The notes: generated by a model not told the origin, from the letters alone. DNA of 64,000 nucleotides from Hungatella hathewayi (GCA_025149285.1 CP102274.1:4986001-5050000), one strand, 5' to 3'; positions 28,474-37,790 are shown, counted from the stretch's first letter. Numbers and translations are program-made.

Positions 28474-28514
28474 ACTGTCTATGCCTCCTTGAGTATCGAA
28501 TTGTATTCAAGAGA

Positions 28515-28542
28515 AAAGGCGACGAAATGCTTCATCGCCTTT
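28515..28542 (-). terminator. Intercistronic hairpin between receptor and permease genes
   Basis: AAAGGCGA (28515-28522) pairs with TCGCCTTT (28535-28542), and the minus-strand product is followed by T-rich sequence. Such partial terminators or stabilising hairpins after binding-protein genes commonly raise receptor over permease output; the strength here is unmeasured. Confidence 0.6.
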
Positions 28543-28580
28543 CTCCCTGCACACTTGCCGGATCGGCCCATTCTACCCTT

Positions 28581-29942
28581 TTATTCGAACGGATTCCCGA
28601 TCTGATTGATCATATCATCCTGAGCCGCCTTCAACGCCTCATCGAGTGTCATATTCTCCTGTAAATACTCATCAAGATACTGAAGAACAATCTTCTGCTC
28701 CTGGGAAGAGGCCGGATTATATGGGAAAATCTTTAAATATTCCATGGCTTCACTGTTCACCTTGCCAAGGCTGCATGCATAATATTCGTTGTCACCGTTA
28801 TAGTACTCGTCTTCAGCTGCGGATTTCAAAGCCGGAAGTACACCGGTTACATCGAAAATAATCCTGGCTGCCTCCTCGTCGAAGCACATCTTTGTCATAA
28901 TCTCCGCTGCCAGTTCCTTATTTCTGGCTGCTGCCGGAATTACCCAGATTGCACCGCCGGCGTCAGAACCTTCTCTGATTTCTTCCGGCCATGGGGCCAT
29001 AGCCCATTTTCCCTTCTGGCTCTCAAGGTTAAAATTCTTAAAGTCTGTCTTGAACCAGCCGCCGATGAGCTGGGAAACGATCTCACCATTATCAAATGCC
29101 GGCGTCCAGTCTGCAGACCACTCCGCCGCGCTGGACATCACATCAGAATCATACAGCTTCTTCATCCGTTCAAAGGTCAGCTTAACGTCTTCATTGGAAG
29201 CCAGGTTATAGTTACCGTTTTCATCACAGAAGCCCGCTCCCGTACCGCTTAACATCATCATGAAATCATATCCCTGAGTCGGTACATTATAATTTTCCAT
29301 GCATGCATTCGGATATTTCTCTCTGATTTTTTCTCCGGCCGCGATAAATTCATCTATTGTCTTCACTTCCCGCACATCCACACCGCACTCCTCAAAGATA
29401 TCCGCGCGGTAGAACCACACTTTTGGCTTAACCTCTCTCGGCAGCGCGTAATAGGTGTCATCGTACTTCATAATACTCTTTGCGGCGTCGATAATCCTGT
29501 CCTCGTATTCCGCTATGTAATCATCTAACGGATAAAGAACGCCTGCCTTTGCAAATTCGGGAAGCTGGGTGTAATTCAGGCGTACAATATCCGGAACATT
29601 TTCACCGGAGGTTAATGCGAGTCTCAGTTTATCCGCTACATCGCCGTCTCCGCTGCCTCCCAGCTGTACTTCAAAATCCACCTTTTCCGCCAGATCCGGA
29701 TTCTGTTCCAAAAATTTGGCATTGATCGTTTCATAGTTTTCCGTGGAAGGGAATACCATCATGGACAGGGTCGTCTTCTCCCCCGATGCAGCCCCGCCTG
29801 TGGTCTCCTTCTTCTCTCCTGCTTCAGTCTGTACCGCAGACTCTCCGCCCGCCGGTGCCTCACTCTTTGTCCCACAGCCCGCAAGCATGGTTCCCACCAT
29901 CATTGCACTCAGTGCAAGTGCCGTAATTCTTCTCCTTTTCAT
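28581..29942 (-). CDS. Carbohydrate ABC substrate-binding lipoprotein (second locus)
   Basis: Extracellular family 1 receptor of 453 residues. The lipoprotein signal ends MLAGC with cysteine 23, then a Glu/Gly/Ala tether. The mature part contains KLRLALTSGENVPDIVRLN and YYALPREVKPKVWFYR, typical of sugar receptors. It reads away from the divergent YesN/YesM pair, which probably controls it. The linked aldolase and reductase suggest a sugar acid or uronic-acid-derived oligosaccharide, as inference. Confidence 0.92.
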   Translation of the reverse strand: MKRRRITALALSAMMVGTMLAGCGTKSEAPAGGESAVQTEAGEKKETTGGAASGEKTTLSMMVFPSTENYETINAKFLEQNPDLAEKVDFEVQLGGSGDGDVADKLRLALTSGENVPDIVRLNYTQLPEFAKAGVLYPLDDYIAEYEDRIIDAAKSIMKYDDTYYALPREVKPKVWFYRADIFEECGVDVREVKTIDEFIAAGEKIREKYPNACMENYNVPTQGYDFMMMLSGTGAGFCDENGNYNLASNEDVKLTFERMKKLYDSDVMSSAAEWSADWTPAFDNGEIVSQLIGGWFKTDFKNFNLESQKGKWAMAPWPEEIREGSDAGGAIWVIPAAARNKELAAEIMTKMCFDEEAARIIFDVTGVLPALKSAAEDEYYNGDNEYYACSLGKVNSEAMEYLKIFPYNPASSQEQKIVLQYLDEYLQENMTLDEALKAAQDDMINQIGNPFE

Positions 29943-30132
29943 AACTCATGTCCTTTCTCTCGTGGTTTTTCATAACTGTTCAAGTAAATACTGGCCAATA
30001 TCTCTCTTGTTTGTAACCCTATTATATTGGATTTACAATTTTCTGAACATATGCTAATATTACTATATTCTTTAAAATCCTACGATTTGTTGGGAAACAC
30101 ACTGGTAATTTATGGAGAAAAGGGGGATTTTC

Positions 30133-31632
30133 ATGTTTCATCTTCTAATCGTCGAGGACGAAAAACGAACGCGCGAGGGTTTATGCCGCCATATCGACTG
30201 GAACGGAATCGGAGTCGATCCAGTAACTGCTGTCGCCGGTGGAATGGAGGCGCTGCTGGCAGTGGATGAAATCCACCCCGACATTCTGCTGTCCGATATC
30301 CGGATGCCTCATATGACCGGCATCGAGCTGGCATCCATCATCCGTAAAAAATTTCCCAGATGTAAAATCATCTTTCTAAGCGGTTATGCAGACAAAGAAT
30401 ATCTTATGTCCGCCATTGAGCTGAAAGCAGTCAACTACATAGAAAAGCCCATCGATCTGACTGAGATACGGAATGCGGTGGCAAAAGCGGTGGTGCAGCT
30501 GGAATCCGAGCTAAAGGACGAGCTGATCCACAGTGGTTTTCAGAAAACGCTCCCCATTATCCACGAAGAAATCGTCTCTGCCCTCATCTCCCCGGATTTA
30601 AACTGGGAAAAGTTCAGCCAGGACTTTATCCCCCTCTATTTTACCTGGAGTAAAATAGGAAATTATTCTGTATCCTGTATCCGGCCGGGCAGAAAGCTTA
30701 CCAATGATTCAGAGGCAAAGAAATTTCTCGCCTGTATTTTAAAAGCGCTTGAGAAGGTTCCCGGCCTGACCTCAGATGATTATCTGTGTACTATGATGTC
30801 ACCCAAGGAAGCTGTACTCATCTGCAGAAACCTTTTATCCCCGGCCATATCCTCCGTTTTTAAAGAGCTAAACGCTGCGTTCACGGAAAACAGCCTTCCG
30901 GAAGCTTCATTCGGAATCAGCACTCCCTGTCTCTCTCTCACCGGAATTTCGGAACTCTATCACGCGGTATCCCGGAGTACAGAATATGAAAGCTTCTATT
31001 CCGAGAAATACGGAATCTTCGATTTAACAGTACCGCTTCATACAAAAGAAGCTCCTAAGAACCTTTTCAGCTCCAAGGAGCTGACTCTGTCCGGTGCAGA
31101 GACGCTGTTTGATACCCTGTCCCGTGAAAAATATACGGATATTCCCTTTATTCGCGGGGAACTGTATAAAATCTATATGATGGCCATAGAAAAAAGCTGG
31201 GATGAAAAAGTGGTATCCTGGGATGAATTTGAGATGTTCTCTTTTGAGGAATACAGGGAATTGATTTGCTATGAAGTCAATACCATACAGCTTCTGGGAA
31301 GCGATATCTATGACATTAAAATCAAAAATGCGGTACACTATATCCTGTGGAATTATTCAGATGCAGACCTTTCCATCAAAGTCATTGCGGACCACGTAAA
31401 TCTGTCTCAGAACTATTTAAGCACACTGTTCAGAAAACAGACCGGCACCACGATCAATGATTTTATCTTAAATATCCGCACGGAAAAAGCGTGCCGCCTC
31501 TTAAGCGGAACAGATCTAAAGCTTTATGAGATTGCGGAGAAAATCGGTCTTTCAGACGCCAACTACTTAAGCACCGTCTTCAAAAAACGGTATGGTGTCA
31601 CGCCCACACTTTACCGAAAAACCGTACAATGA
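30133..31632 (+). CDS. YesN-type AraC response regulator (intact)
   Basis: A 499-residue regulator with receiver domain (MFHLLIVEDEKRTREG; phospho-acceptor Asp near residue 55 in ILLSDIRMPHM; Lys in NYIEKPI), a central helical domain and two AraC helix-turn-helix units at the end (IKVIADHVNLSQNYLSTLFR and LYEIAEKIGLSDANYLSTVF). Start at the ATG six bases after GGGGG. It gives an intact comparison for the amber-interrupted YesN at 12-13.7 kb. Divergent from the second ABC operon and followed by its kinase, so it is the likely activator of that operon. Confidence 0.94.
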   Translation: MFHLLIVEDEKRTREGLCRHIDWNGIGVDPVTAVAGGMEALLAVDEIHPDILLSDIRMPHMTGIELASIIRKKFPRCKIIFLSGYADKEYLMSAIELKAVNYIEKPIDLTEIRNAVAKAVVQLESELKDELIHSGFQKTLPIIHEEIVSALISPDLNWEKFSQDFIPLYFTWSKIGNYSVSCIRPGRKLTNDSEAKKFLACILKALEKVPGLTSDDYLCTMMSPKEAVLICRNLLSPAISSVFKELNAAFTENSLPEASFGISTPCLSLTGISELYHAVSRSTEYESFYSEKYGIFDLTVPLHTKEAPKNLFSSKELTLSGAETLFDTLSREKYTDIPFIRGELYKIYMMAIEKSWDEKVVSWDEFEMFSFEEYRELICYEVNTIQLLGSDIYDIKIKNAVHYILWNYSDADLSIKVIADHVNLSQNYLSTLFRKQTGTTINDFILNIRTEKACRLLSGTDLKLYEIAEKIGLSDANYLSTVFKKRYGVTPTLYRKTVQ

Positions 31633-31675
31633 CCCCGGACGGAGTACGGAAAAGCCCTGCAGAAGGAGAATACCC

Positions 31676-33457
31676 ATGAAAATAATCCGTAATATCAAGC
31701 GCTGTTTTTCTTCCATGAATTATATGAAGAAGCTGTTTTTCTCTTATTTCTTCATTATCTTCCTGATACTCATGATCTTCTCTATGACCAGTTCCTACTA
31801 TTCATCTAAATCGGAGACGAAGCAGGCGCTTTATACAGCCAGGAACATGCTGCATCAGACGACGGAATTCCTTAGCTACAAGGTGACATCCATTAAAAAT
31901 ATCATCAACGTAATCAGCGCTGATGAGACGATTCAGACGCTCATTGCTGCAAGTGATGAATTTACCCGGGAGAGCCAGAACAACTGGATTATTTTAAGCA
32001 CCACCGCCAAGAGTATCATGTATAATGCCAACACCTCCAAGGACATTCACAATATCCGTCTTTACGCGCTCGAGGGCTCCATCTCTTTCGAAAACAGTAA
32101 GGAATTCAGCCAGCTGACCGACGAGGAAAAAGAACGGTGGAATGAACGTTCAGCTGAGAAGAAAAATATCAGTTCTCTGTGGCTTCCCGCCTCGTTTTTC
32201 AGTTCCTCAGATAAACTCGGGGCAATCACCTATGTGAAGAAAATTCCGGATTCAAAAAACCTCAATCAATACCTGGGTACTCTGACTGCAACCATCAACA
32301 ATTCGGCCTTCCGGGATGTGATTGCCCAGGCGGCAGCTACTCTGCATACCTCCGTACTCCTTTATAATTCTTATGGAGAGACGATCATGTATCACGGAGA
32401 AGAAGGTTTCTTTACTCCAGAAGACATTGAAGCGCTTCAACTGCAGACAGTTTCCGACACGGATTCAGAGCTCCAGCGGATCAAATATCATGGAGAAAAT
32501 TATTTTATCGGAATCCGGCCTATCAGCGGCTGCGACTGGACCCTGGCTATTTTAACTCCCTCCTCCGATATCTTAAGTGCTACAAGGCGTTATCAGCAGC
32601 AGACACTGATTCTCGTCATTCTGCTGATTGTTCTCCTGATTCCGGTACTGTACCGGACTTCAAAACAGTTAAGCTCACGCATCTATGTGCTGAAGGAATA
32701 TATCTCCAGAGCCGTGAACGCCAATTTTGAAATCGAACCGCTTTGCAACGGAAGTGATGAAATCGGCGTTCTGACAGACAGCTTCAATGATATGGTCAGA
32801 CAGATTTCCGGTCTTCTGAAGGAACAGTACAAACTGGGATATGAAATCAAGGATCTGGAATTTCAGGTGCTGCAGTCACAGATCAATCCTCACTTTCTTT
32901 ACAACACCCTGGATATGATCTACTGGCTCGGAATCGACAGTCAGACACCCGATGTGGCTGATGCCGCCAGGGAACTTGGCCGTTTTTATATGCTTAGTCT
33001 CGGCCATGGGGAAACCATCGTCACAGTAAAGAATGAGCTGGACCATGTTGCCGCTTATGTCAATATCCAGAACATGCGGTTTGAAAACCATTTTAAACTG
33101 ATCACTGATGTGCCGGAGGAGCTATACAGCTATAAAATCATTAAAATCATTCTGCAGCCTCTGGTTGAAAATGCGATTCTCCACGGACTCCGTGAAAAGA
33201 GTTCTGAGTCCGGAACGATCACCATAAAAGCCAGGCTTGATGACGGTGTTATCACAATCTCCATCGAGGATGACGGCGTTGGGATTCCGCCTGAAAAGCT
33301 GGACTCCCTTCTTACCAAAAATGAAAAATCCGGATACGGCGTATGGAATATCCATGAGCGGATCCAGCTTTCCTATGGATCTCAGTACGGCCTCCGCTAC
33401 ACCAGCAGGCCATATATTGGAACCACAGTATATATCACGTTTCCAGCGCTGTTATAA
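31676..33457 (+). CDS. YesM-type sensor histidine kinase (second locus)
   Basis: Membrane kinase of 593 residues: N-terminal helix near residues 20-40, extracellular Cache-like domain, second helix near 305-325, HAMP, then His_kinase motif QINPHFLYNTLDMIYW and ATPase motifs NAILHGL and EDDGVGIPP. The start is the ATG seven bases after GGAG; upstream in-frame codons overlap the regulator end and are rejected. It phosphorylates the regulator encoded just before it. The sensed molecule is probably the transported sugar compound. Confidence 0.93.
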   Translation: MKIIRNIKRCFSSMNYMKKLFFSYFFIIFLILMIFSMTSSYYSSKSETKQALYTARNMLHQTTEFLSYKVTSIKNIINVISADETIQTLIAASDEFTRESQNNWIILSTTAKSIMYNANTSKDIHNIRLYALEGSISFENSKEFSQLTDEEKERWNERSAEKKNISSLWLPASFFSSSDKLGAITYVKKIPDSKNLNQYLGTLTATINNSAFRDVIAQAAATLHTSVLLYNSYGETIMYHGEEGFFTPEDIEALQLQTVSDTDSELQRIKYHGENYFIGIRPISGCDWTLAILTPSSDILSATRRYQQQTLILVILLIVLLIPVLYRTSKQLSSRIYVLKEYISRAVNANFEIEPLCNGSDEIGVLTDSFNDMVRQISGLLKEQYKLGYEIKDLEFQVLQSQINPHFLYNTLDMIYWLGIDSQTPDVADAARELGRFYMLSLGHGETIVTVKNELDHVAAYVNIQNMRFENHFKLITDVPEELYSYKIIKIILQPLVENAILHGLREKSSESGTITIKARLDDGVITISIEDDGVGIPPEKLDSLLTKNEKSGYGVWNIHERIQLSYGSQYGLRYTSRPYIGTTVYITFPALL

Positions 33458-33480
33458 GAATAGAGCCAACTGCAAAAAAG

Positions 33481-33547
33481 AAGGAAATCAGACTTAACCG
33501 GTATCTGCGCAGTGCAGTACCATGATCTGATTTCCTTCCTTTTGTAA
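33481..33547. terminator. Terminator between the kinase and amidase genes
   Basis: AAGGAAATCAGA (33481-33492) pairs with TCTGATTTCCTT (33536-33547), a 12-bp stem with a long loop, followed by CCTTTTG. It sits between convergent genes and may serve both. Confidence 0.65.
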
Positions 33548-33581
33548 AAGATTATCCCTAAAGTTAAAAAGCAGCTTTCTG

Positions 33582-34358
33582 CTACGGCTTCTTATCCGCC
33601 GTATCACTCTGGCTCTTTCCCTCCTTCTTCAAAGCCTTCAACTCAGCCTTTACATCTTTCAAAAATGCATTCCATTCATCCTCATACGCTACAAAATACC
33701 TGGGGCAGTCCTTGCCCGTAGCGTCATAATGGCGTATCACGTCTTTTTCCGTCAAATCCAGTTCCAGGCAGAGCCAGGCAGTCAGCCTGACCAGCGAATT
33801 GTATGTAGCATCCGTAAACTTTCCAGTCTCATCGGGATGGCAGTTCTCAATAGAAACCGAATCCAGATTCTTTTCCTTCGATGTAGAATAAGCGATCTCA
33901 TCAAGCGGGATTCCCTGAAGAATCTCCCCGTCAAGGCCGATCACGAAATGACTGCTGGCCGAGGTCGCATTATCTCCCTTCTGGTCTTTTAAGTTATTAA
34001 AATAATTCCAGTTCTGCTTCGCACTCGTTCCCGGATTTGCGACATAGTGAATGATGATCTCATTCACCTGTTTCATCTTGATTCCGGGTCTGGAATACGG
34101 ATTCACTTCAAAAAAATCCTGAGTGACCCAGTCCGGGGCCACAAGTGCGCTTAAATCAATCTCCCGCCGCGCCGTCCTGCTTTCCACATACAGGCTCAGT
34201 GCACCTAAAACCGCTCCGGTCAGAAGAGCCAAAAACGCGGAAAAGATTCCAAACAGGATTCCCGCTTTCCGCCGCTGCCTCTTAAGCCTTCTCTGTCTTC
34301 GTATTCTGGAGCGCCTCCGCATCTCTAAATCTTCGTATCTTTCCCTATCCTGCTTCAT
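33582..34358 (-). CDS. Membrane-anchored N-acetylmuramoyl-L-alanine amidase (Amidase_2)
   Basis: Cell-wall hydrolase that would cut the amide bond between MurNAc and the stem peptide. A very basic N-terminus (residues 10-35, Arg/Lys-rich) precedes one membrane helix (about 35-58), placing the enzyme outside. The zinc amidase domain has IIIHYVA (first His), SSHFVIGLDGEILQ and VIRHYDATGKDCPRYF (last His and Cys). All zinc ligands are present. The Lys/Asp tail is unstructured. It stands alone and divergent from the collagen-like gene. A sporulation or growth role cannot be told apart. Confidence 0.88.
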   Translation of the reverse strand: MKQDRERYEDLEMRRRSRIRRQRRLKRQRRKAGILFGIFSAFLALLTGAVLGALSLYVESRTARREIDLSALVAPDWVTQDFFEVNPYSRPGIKMKQVNEIIIHYVANPGTSAKQNWNYFNNLKDQKGDNATSASSHFVIGLDGEILQGIPLDEIAYSTSKEKNLDSVSIENCHPDETGKFTDATYNSLVRLTAWLCLELDLTEKDVIRHYDATGKDCPRYFVAYEDEWNAFLKDVKAELKALKKEGKSQSDTADKKP

Positions 34359-34571
34359 TCGTAATGGCTCACCTCGCCCCCCGTTTTACTCTTACATAAG
34401 TGTAAAGCGTGAGGACCTGAAATGTCAACATTCATACTATTAAGCTTTTATTACGAATTTCTTCCTGTTTTTACAGTAATTCATTAAATTTTGCAGCTTT
34501 TTAAAACATCAGGCTTTTCCCATGTATATACTGACAATAGAATAGTTATTGATCAGGAAGGAAGGCATCTT

Positions 34572-35597
34572 ATGAATCCAAATCATGAATCATGCCAGAG
34601 CCCCTGCCCGGGCTGTTGTCCAAACTGCTGCCCGAACTGCTGTCCTGCTCCAGGGCCAGGACCATGCCCGTGTCCCTGTCCAAACGGCTCTGTCGGGCCG
34701 ACAGGACCTCAGGGACCTCGCGGCGCAACTGGCGCAGCTGGTCCTCAGGGGCCTCGCGGCGCTATGGGCCCGACGGGGCCTCAAGGGCTTCGCGGCGCCA
34801 TGGGCCCAACCGGACCTCAGGGGCCTCGCGGTGTTATTGGTGCAACTGGTCCTCAAGGGCCCCGCGGTGTTATTGGCGCAACCGGACCTCAGGGGCCCCG
34901 CGGCGCTATGGGCCCAACTGGTTCTCAGGGCCCCCGCGGCACAGCAGGAGCAACCGGACCTCAGGGACCTCGCGGTATAATGGGACCAGCCGGACCTCAG
35001 GGAATCACAGGACCGCCAGGCCCCATTGGTTCCAGAGGTACGGCGGGGCTTCAGGGACCAACGGGCGCCCAGGGAGACAGGGGACCGATCGGGCCTACCG
35101 GGGCCCAGGGCTGCAGGGGAGCCACTGGACCGGCCGGACCTCAGGGTGACCCGGGGCCAACAGGTCCTCAGGGTGTCAGGGGGCTCAAGGGAGATACAGG
35201 CTCCCAGGGGCCAACAGGGCCTGCCGGCAGTACCGGACCCGCAGGACCTCAGGGAATCGCAGGACCTACCGGACCGGAAGGACCCATGGGGCTTCAGGGG
35301 CCTCGCGGCGCTACTGGAATCCAGGGACTGCAGGGGCTGCCGGGGCCGGAAGGTCCGAGAGGAATTCAGGGCAGCACCGGACCGGCCGGACCAACTGGAG
35401 CTGCTGGAGCCACAGGAGAGGCCGGGCCGACTGGACCGAGAGGGGATCAGGGACCGGCCGGCGTACCAGGACCAGCAGGAATTACCGGAGCGACAGGGCC
35501 CACAGGCCCTACTGCCCCGTCAATATATGCACAACAAGGAAAATGCCGTAACCATGCGGCTTTCAGCACATTAAAGACAATTAAACAACCCCTATAA
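34572..35597 (+). CDS. Collagen-like Gly-X-Y repeat protein, C-terminus apparently lost
   Basis: A 341-residue surface-type protein of BclA/exosporium style. Residues 1-40 are Cys/Pro-rich (repeats of CCPNCCP and PCPCPCP). About 95 uninterrupted Gly-X-Y triplets follow (GPTGPQGPRG type, many GPR and GPQ), able to form a collagen triple helix. No signal peptide or LPXTG anchor; spore-coat relatives also lack them. After GPTGPTAPSIYAQ the frame turns into KCRNHAAFSTLKTIKQPL and stops, without the globular trimerisation domain usually found at the end. The conjugative element begins right here, so its insertion probably removed the 3' end. Start: ATG six bases after AGGAAGGAAGG. Confidence 0.85.
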   Translation: MNPNHESCQSPCPGCCPNCCPNCCPAPGPGPCPCPCPNGSVGPTGPQGPRGATGAAGPQGPRGAMGPTGPQGLRGAMGPTGPQGPRGVIGATGPQGPRGVIGATGPQGPRGAMGPTGSQGPRGTAGATGPQGPRGIMGPAGPQGITGPPGPIGSRGTAGLQGPTGAQGDRGPIGPTGAQGCRGATGPAGPQGDPGPTGPQGVRGLKGDTGSQGPTGPAGSTGPAGPQGIAGPTGPEGPMGLQGPRGATGIQGLQGLPGPEGPRGIQGSTGPAGPTGAAGATGEAGPTGPRGDQGPAGVPGPAGITGATGPTGPTAPSIYAQQGKCRNHAAFSTLKTIKQPL

Positions 35598-35858
35598 TTA
35601 CACCTAAAACGCCGTAGCAAGGTTGGACAAGCCTTGATATGGCGTTTTTAAGTGAATAGGATATGTCGCCGCAGCTTGAAAAGAGTTGCGGTTTTTTATG
35701 CCCGAAAACAGGCGGTAACGTGGAACGTTAGGCGCGAAAAAGCCCTTGTAATACAAGGCTTTTCAGACGCAAAAACGGCAAAGGCATACTGCAATACCAA
35801 AACCGCCCAAAACGGCTTTCTAATATTCCACGCAAACCGAGAAAGGAAGTGATAAAAA
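35598..35858. other. Left-end non-coding region of the conjugative element
   Basis: 261 bases between the collagen-like gene and the initiator gene. Two hairpins are visible: AAAACGCC/GGCGTTTT with an inner CAAGG/CCTTG stem (35606-35648), and CCGCAGCT/AGTTGCGG followed by TTTTTT (35669-35697). A small frame (35652-35852) has no ribosome site and overlaps the hairpins, so I do not call it. The exact left terminus lies in or just before this stretch. Confidence 0.5.
35606..35649. terminator. Two-way terminator at the left end of the element
   Basis: Outer stem AAAACGCC with GGCGTTTT and inner stem CAAGG with CCTTG, A-run on one side and T-run on the other. It insulates element genes from host transcription in both directions. 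Confidence 0.7.
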
Positions 35859-36803
35859 ATGGCAGTTTTCCGAGTTGAGAGAAATACGGGCTATACCGTT
35901 ATGAGCAACCACCACTTGCGCAATAAGGAACTCACCTTAAAGGCAAAAGGCTTGCTTTCGCAAATGCTGTCCTTGCCCGAAGATTGGGATTATACCCTTG
36001 CGGGCTTATCTCACATCAACCGCGAGAAGATCGACGCAATCCGCGAAGCGGTCAAAGAACTTGAAAAAGCCGGATATATCGTCCGCAGCCGGGAACGCGA
36101 CGAGAAAGGACGTTTGCGCGGCGCGGATTATGTCATATATGAGCAGCCGCAGCCCAAAGAGCCGGAAGCAGCTACCAGCAGCGAAAAGCCGCCTACATCG
36201 GATTTACCTACATTGGAAAATCCAACATTGGAAAATCCAACGTTGGAAAAACCTACGCAGGAAAAACCTACGTTGGAAAATCCAACGCAATTAAATAAAG
36301 ATATATCAAGTAAAGAACAATCAATTACTGATCTATCAAGTACCCATTCCATTCCTTTCCATTCCCTAAATCCCTTGCCTTATGAGCAGGACGAAGCGGC
36401 TACGCCGCCGGAAAGGAAAAGAACGGAAGCGAAAACAAACAGTGCAATAGAGATTTATCGGGAAATCATCAAAGAAAACATCGACTATGACATTCTCATT
36501 CAAGACCCCAAAATGGATAAAGACCGTTTGGACGAGATTGTAGAAATCATGCTGGAAACCGTCTGCACAGCCCGAAAGACAATCCGTATCGCCGGGGACG
36601 ACTACCCCGCCGAACTTGTCAAATCAAAGTTTATGAAGCTGAACAGCAGCCACGTTGAGTTTGTTTTGGACTGCATGAGGGAGAACACAACCAAAATCCG
36701 CAACATCAAGCAGTATCTAAAAGCGGTGCTGTTCAACGCGCCGAGTACCATTGACAGCTACTATACCGCCCTTGTCAATCACGACTTTTACGGCAGCAAA
36801 TGA
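35859..36803 (+). CDS. Replication-initiator-like winged-helix protein (DUF6017 type)
   Basis: A 314-residue protein at the head of the element. The N-terminal 95 residues form a winged helix with GYTVMSNHHLRNKELTLKAKGLL and LSLPEDWDYTLAGL, as in RepA_N/initiator-like proteins. A linker (about residues 115-147) contains a pentapeptide run of LENPT type. The C-terminal domain from about residue 195 matches the DUF6017 style (IEIYREIIKENIDYDIL). It may initiate replication of the excised circle or regulate the operon; neither is shown. ATG after a GGAAG site. Confidence 0.8.
   Translation: MAVFRVERNTGYTVMSNHHLRNKELTLKAKGLLSQMLSLPEDWDYTLAGLSHINREKIDAIREAVKELEKAGYIVRSRERDEKGRLRGADYVIYEQPQPKEPEAATSSEKPPTSDLPTLENPTLENPTLEKPTQEKPTLENPTQLNKDISSKEQSITDLSSTHSIPFHSLNPLPYEQDEAATPPERKRTEAKTNSAIEIYREIIKENIDYDILIQDPKMDKDRLDEIVEIMLETVCTARKTIRIAGDDYPAELVKSKFMKLNSSHVEFVLDCMRENTTKIRNIKQYLKAVLFNAPSTIDSYYTALVNHDFYGSK
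36206..36292 (+). repeat. 15-base tandem repeats encoding Leu-Glu-Asn-Pro-Thr
   Basis: Five to six imperfect 15-base units of TTGGAAAATCCAACA type inside the initiator-like gene, encoding LENPT/LEKPT/QEKPT. They keep the frame and can expand or shrink by slippage without a frameshift. Confidence 0.8.
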
Positions 36804-36839
36804 GCATAGCCGCAGTTTACCGGGAAAGGAGTTGATACC

Positions 36840-37313
36840 TTGCAGGAGGAAGTAACCCAAAAAACGATTGCCCTATCCGTCAACGTGGGAAAAGGCGCGG
36901 CAAGGCTTACCGAACAGGCGTTACAGAAAGCAATCAAGAAGTTTTTGGAGCAGAAAAGCAAAGCCCCGCATGGGAAACAGACCATGCGGCAGCTTATGAA
37001 GCAAAATGCGGGTGTTTCCAACATCGAGATCACCGACAGCAATATCAAAGCCTTTGAGAGTACCGCGAAGAAATACAACATAGATTTTTCGCTGAAAAAG
37101 GTTAAGGGCGAACAGACCCGTTACCTTGTGTTTTTCAAAGGCAGGGACGCGGACGTTATGACCGCAGCGTTTCAAGAGTTTTCCGCAAAGAAGCTGAACA
37201 GGGATAAAAAGCCCTCTATCCGCAAAGCCCTTGCCGCAGCAAAGGACAAGGCGAAGCAGCTTAACGCCGCCCGCGACAAGGTAAAGAAAATAGACAGGGG
37301 GCGCGAGATATGA
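36840..37313 (+). CDS. PcfB family protein (DUF3801)
   Basis: A 157-residue basic protein of the PcfB/DUF3801 family, encoded next to the coupling protein in Gram-positive conjugation modules and thought to help link the relaxosome to it. Visible: LTEQALQKAIKKFLEQK, then VSNIEITDSNIKAFESTAKKYNIDF and YLVFFKGRDADVMTAAFQEF, followed by a Lys-rich tail. TTG start eight bases after AAGGAG. Its stop overlaps the ATG of the coupling-protein gene by four bases. Confidence 0.88.
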   Translation: MQEEVTQKTIALSVNVGKGAARLTEQALQKAIKKFLEQKSKAPHGKQTMRQLMKQNAGVSNIEITDSNIKAFESTAKKYNIDFSLKKVKGEQTRYLVFFKGRDADVMTAAFQEFSAKKLNRDKKPSIRKALAAAKDKAKQLNAARDKVKKIDRGREI

Positions 37314-37790
37314 AGCAGATAAACTACAAAAAGCTGATAATCTCGAATATCCCGTATGTGTTCTTTGTCTATCTCTTTGATAAGGTGGGACAGGCGGTGC
37401 GGCTTGCCCCCGGCGCGGATATTTCCGAAAAGATACTCAATATCACACAGGGATTTTCCGAAGCGTTTTCAAATGCCTTGCCGAGCGTTCACCCGTTGGA
37501 TTTGCTTATTGGCATTGTGGGCGCGGTGGTTATCCGTCTGATTGTCTATTTCAAAGGGAAAAATGCCCGCAAATACCGCAAGGGCGCAGAATACGGCAGC
37601 GCACGTTGGGGCAACGCCGAAGATATAAAGCCCTATATCGACCCGGATTTTCAGAACAACATCATTTTGACGCAGACCGAACGCCTTACCATGAACAGCC
37701 GCCCGAAGCAGCCGAAATACGCGAGAAATAAAAACGTCGTGGTGATCGGCGGCAGCGGCAGCGGAAAAACAAGGTTTTTTGTAAAGCCTA
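37310..37790 (+). CDS. Conjugative coupling protein TcpA/VirD4, 5' exon
   Basis: First 160 codons plus one base of the type IV coupling protein, the ATPase that delivers relaxase-bound DNA to the channel. Two membrane helices (about residues 12-30 and 62-82), then KYRKGAEYGSARWGNAEDIKPY and the Walker A GGSGSGKT at residues 147-154, ending FFVKP. The reading frame is interrupted right after VKP-A by a group II intron; joining to 40294 restores codon AAT and the sequence VKPNLMQ. Spliced length is 594 residues, normal for the family. Without splicing only a 167-residue fragment with an intron-encoded tail would be made. Confidence 0.92.

Noticed and set aside
34592..35574. Other-frame open stretches within the collagen-like gene
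   Set aside because: Caused by the Gly-X-Y repeat, which removes stop codons in all frames; only one frame gives a sensible protein.
35652..35852. Small 66-residue frame at the left end of the element
   Set aside because: No ribosome site, overlaps two terminator hairpins, no recognisable domain.
36206..36292. CRISPR array
   Set aside because: Units are 15 bases without spacers and encode a protein repeat. No CRISPR or cas genes were seen anywhere.
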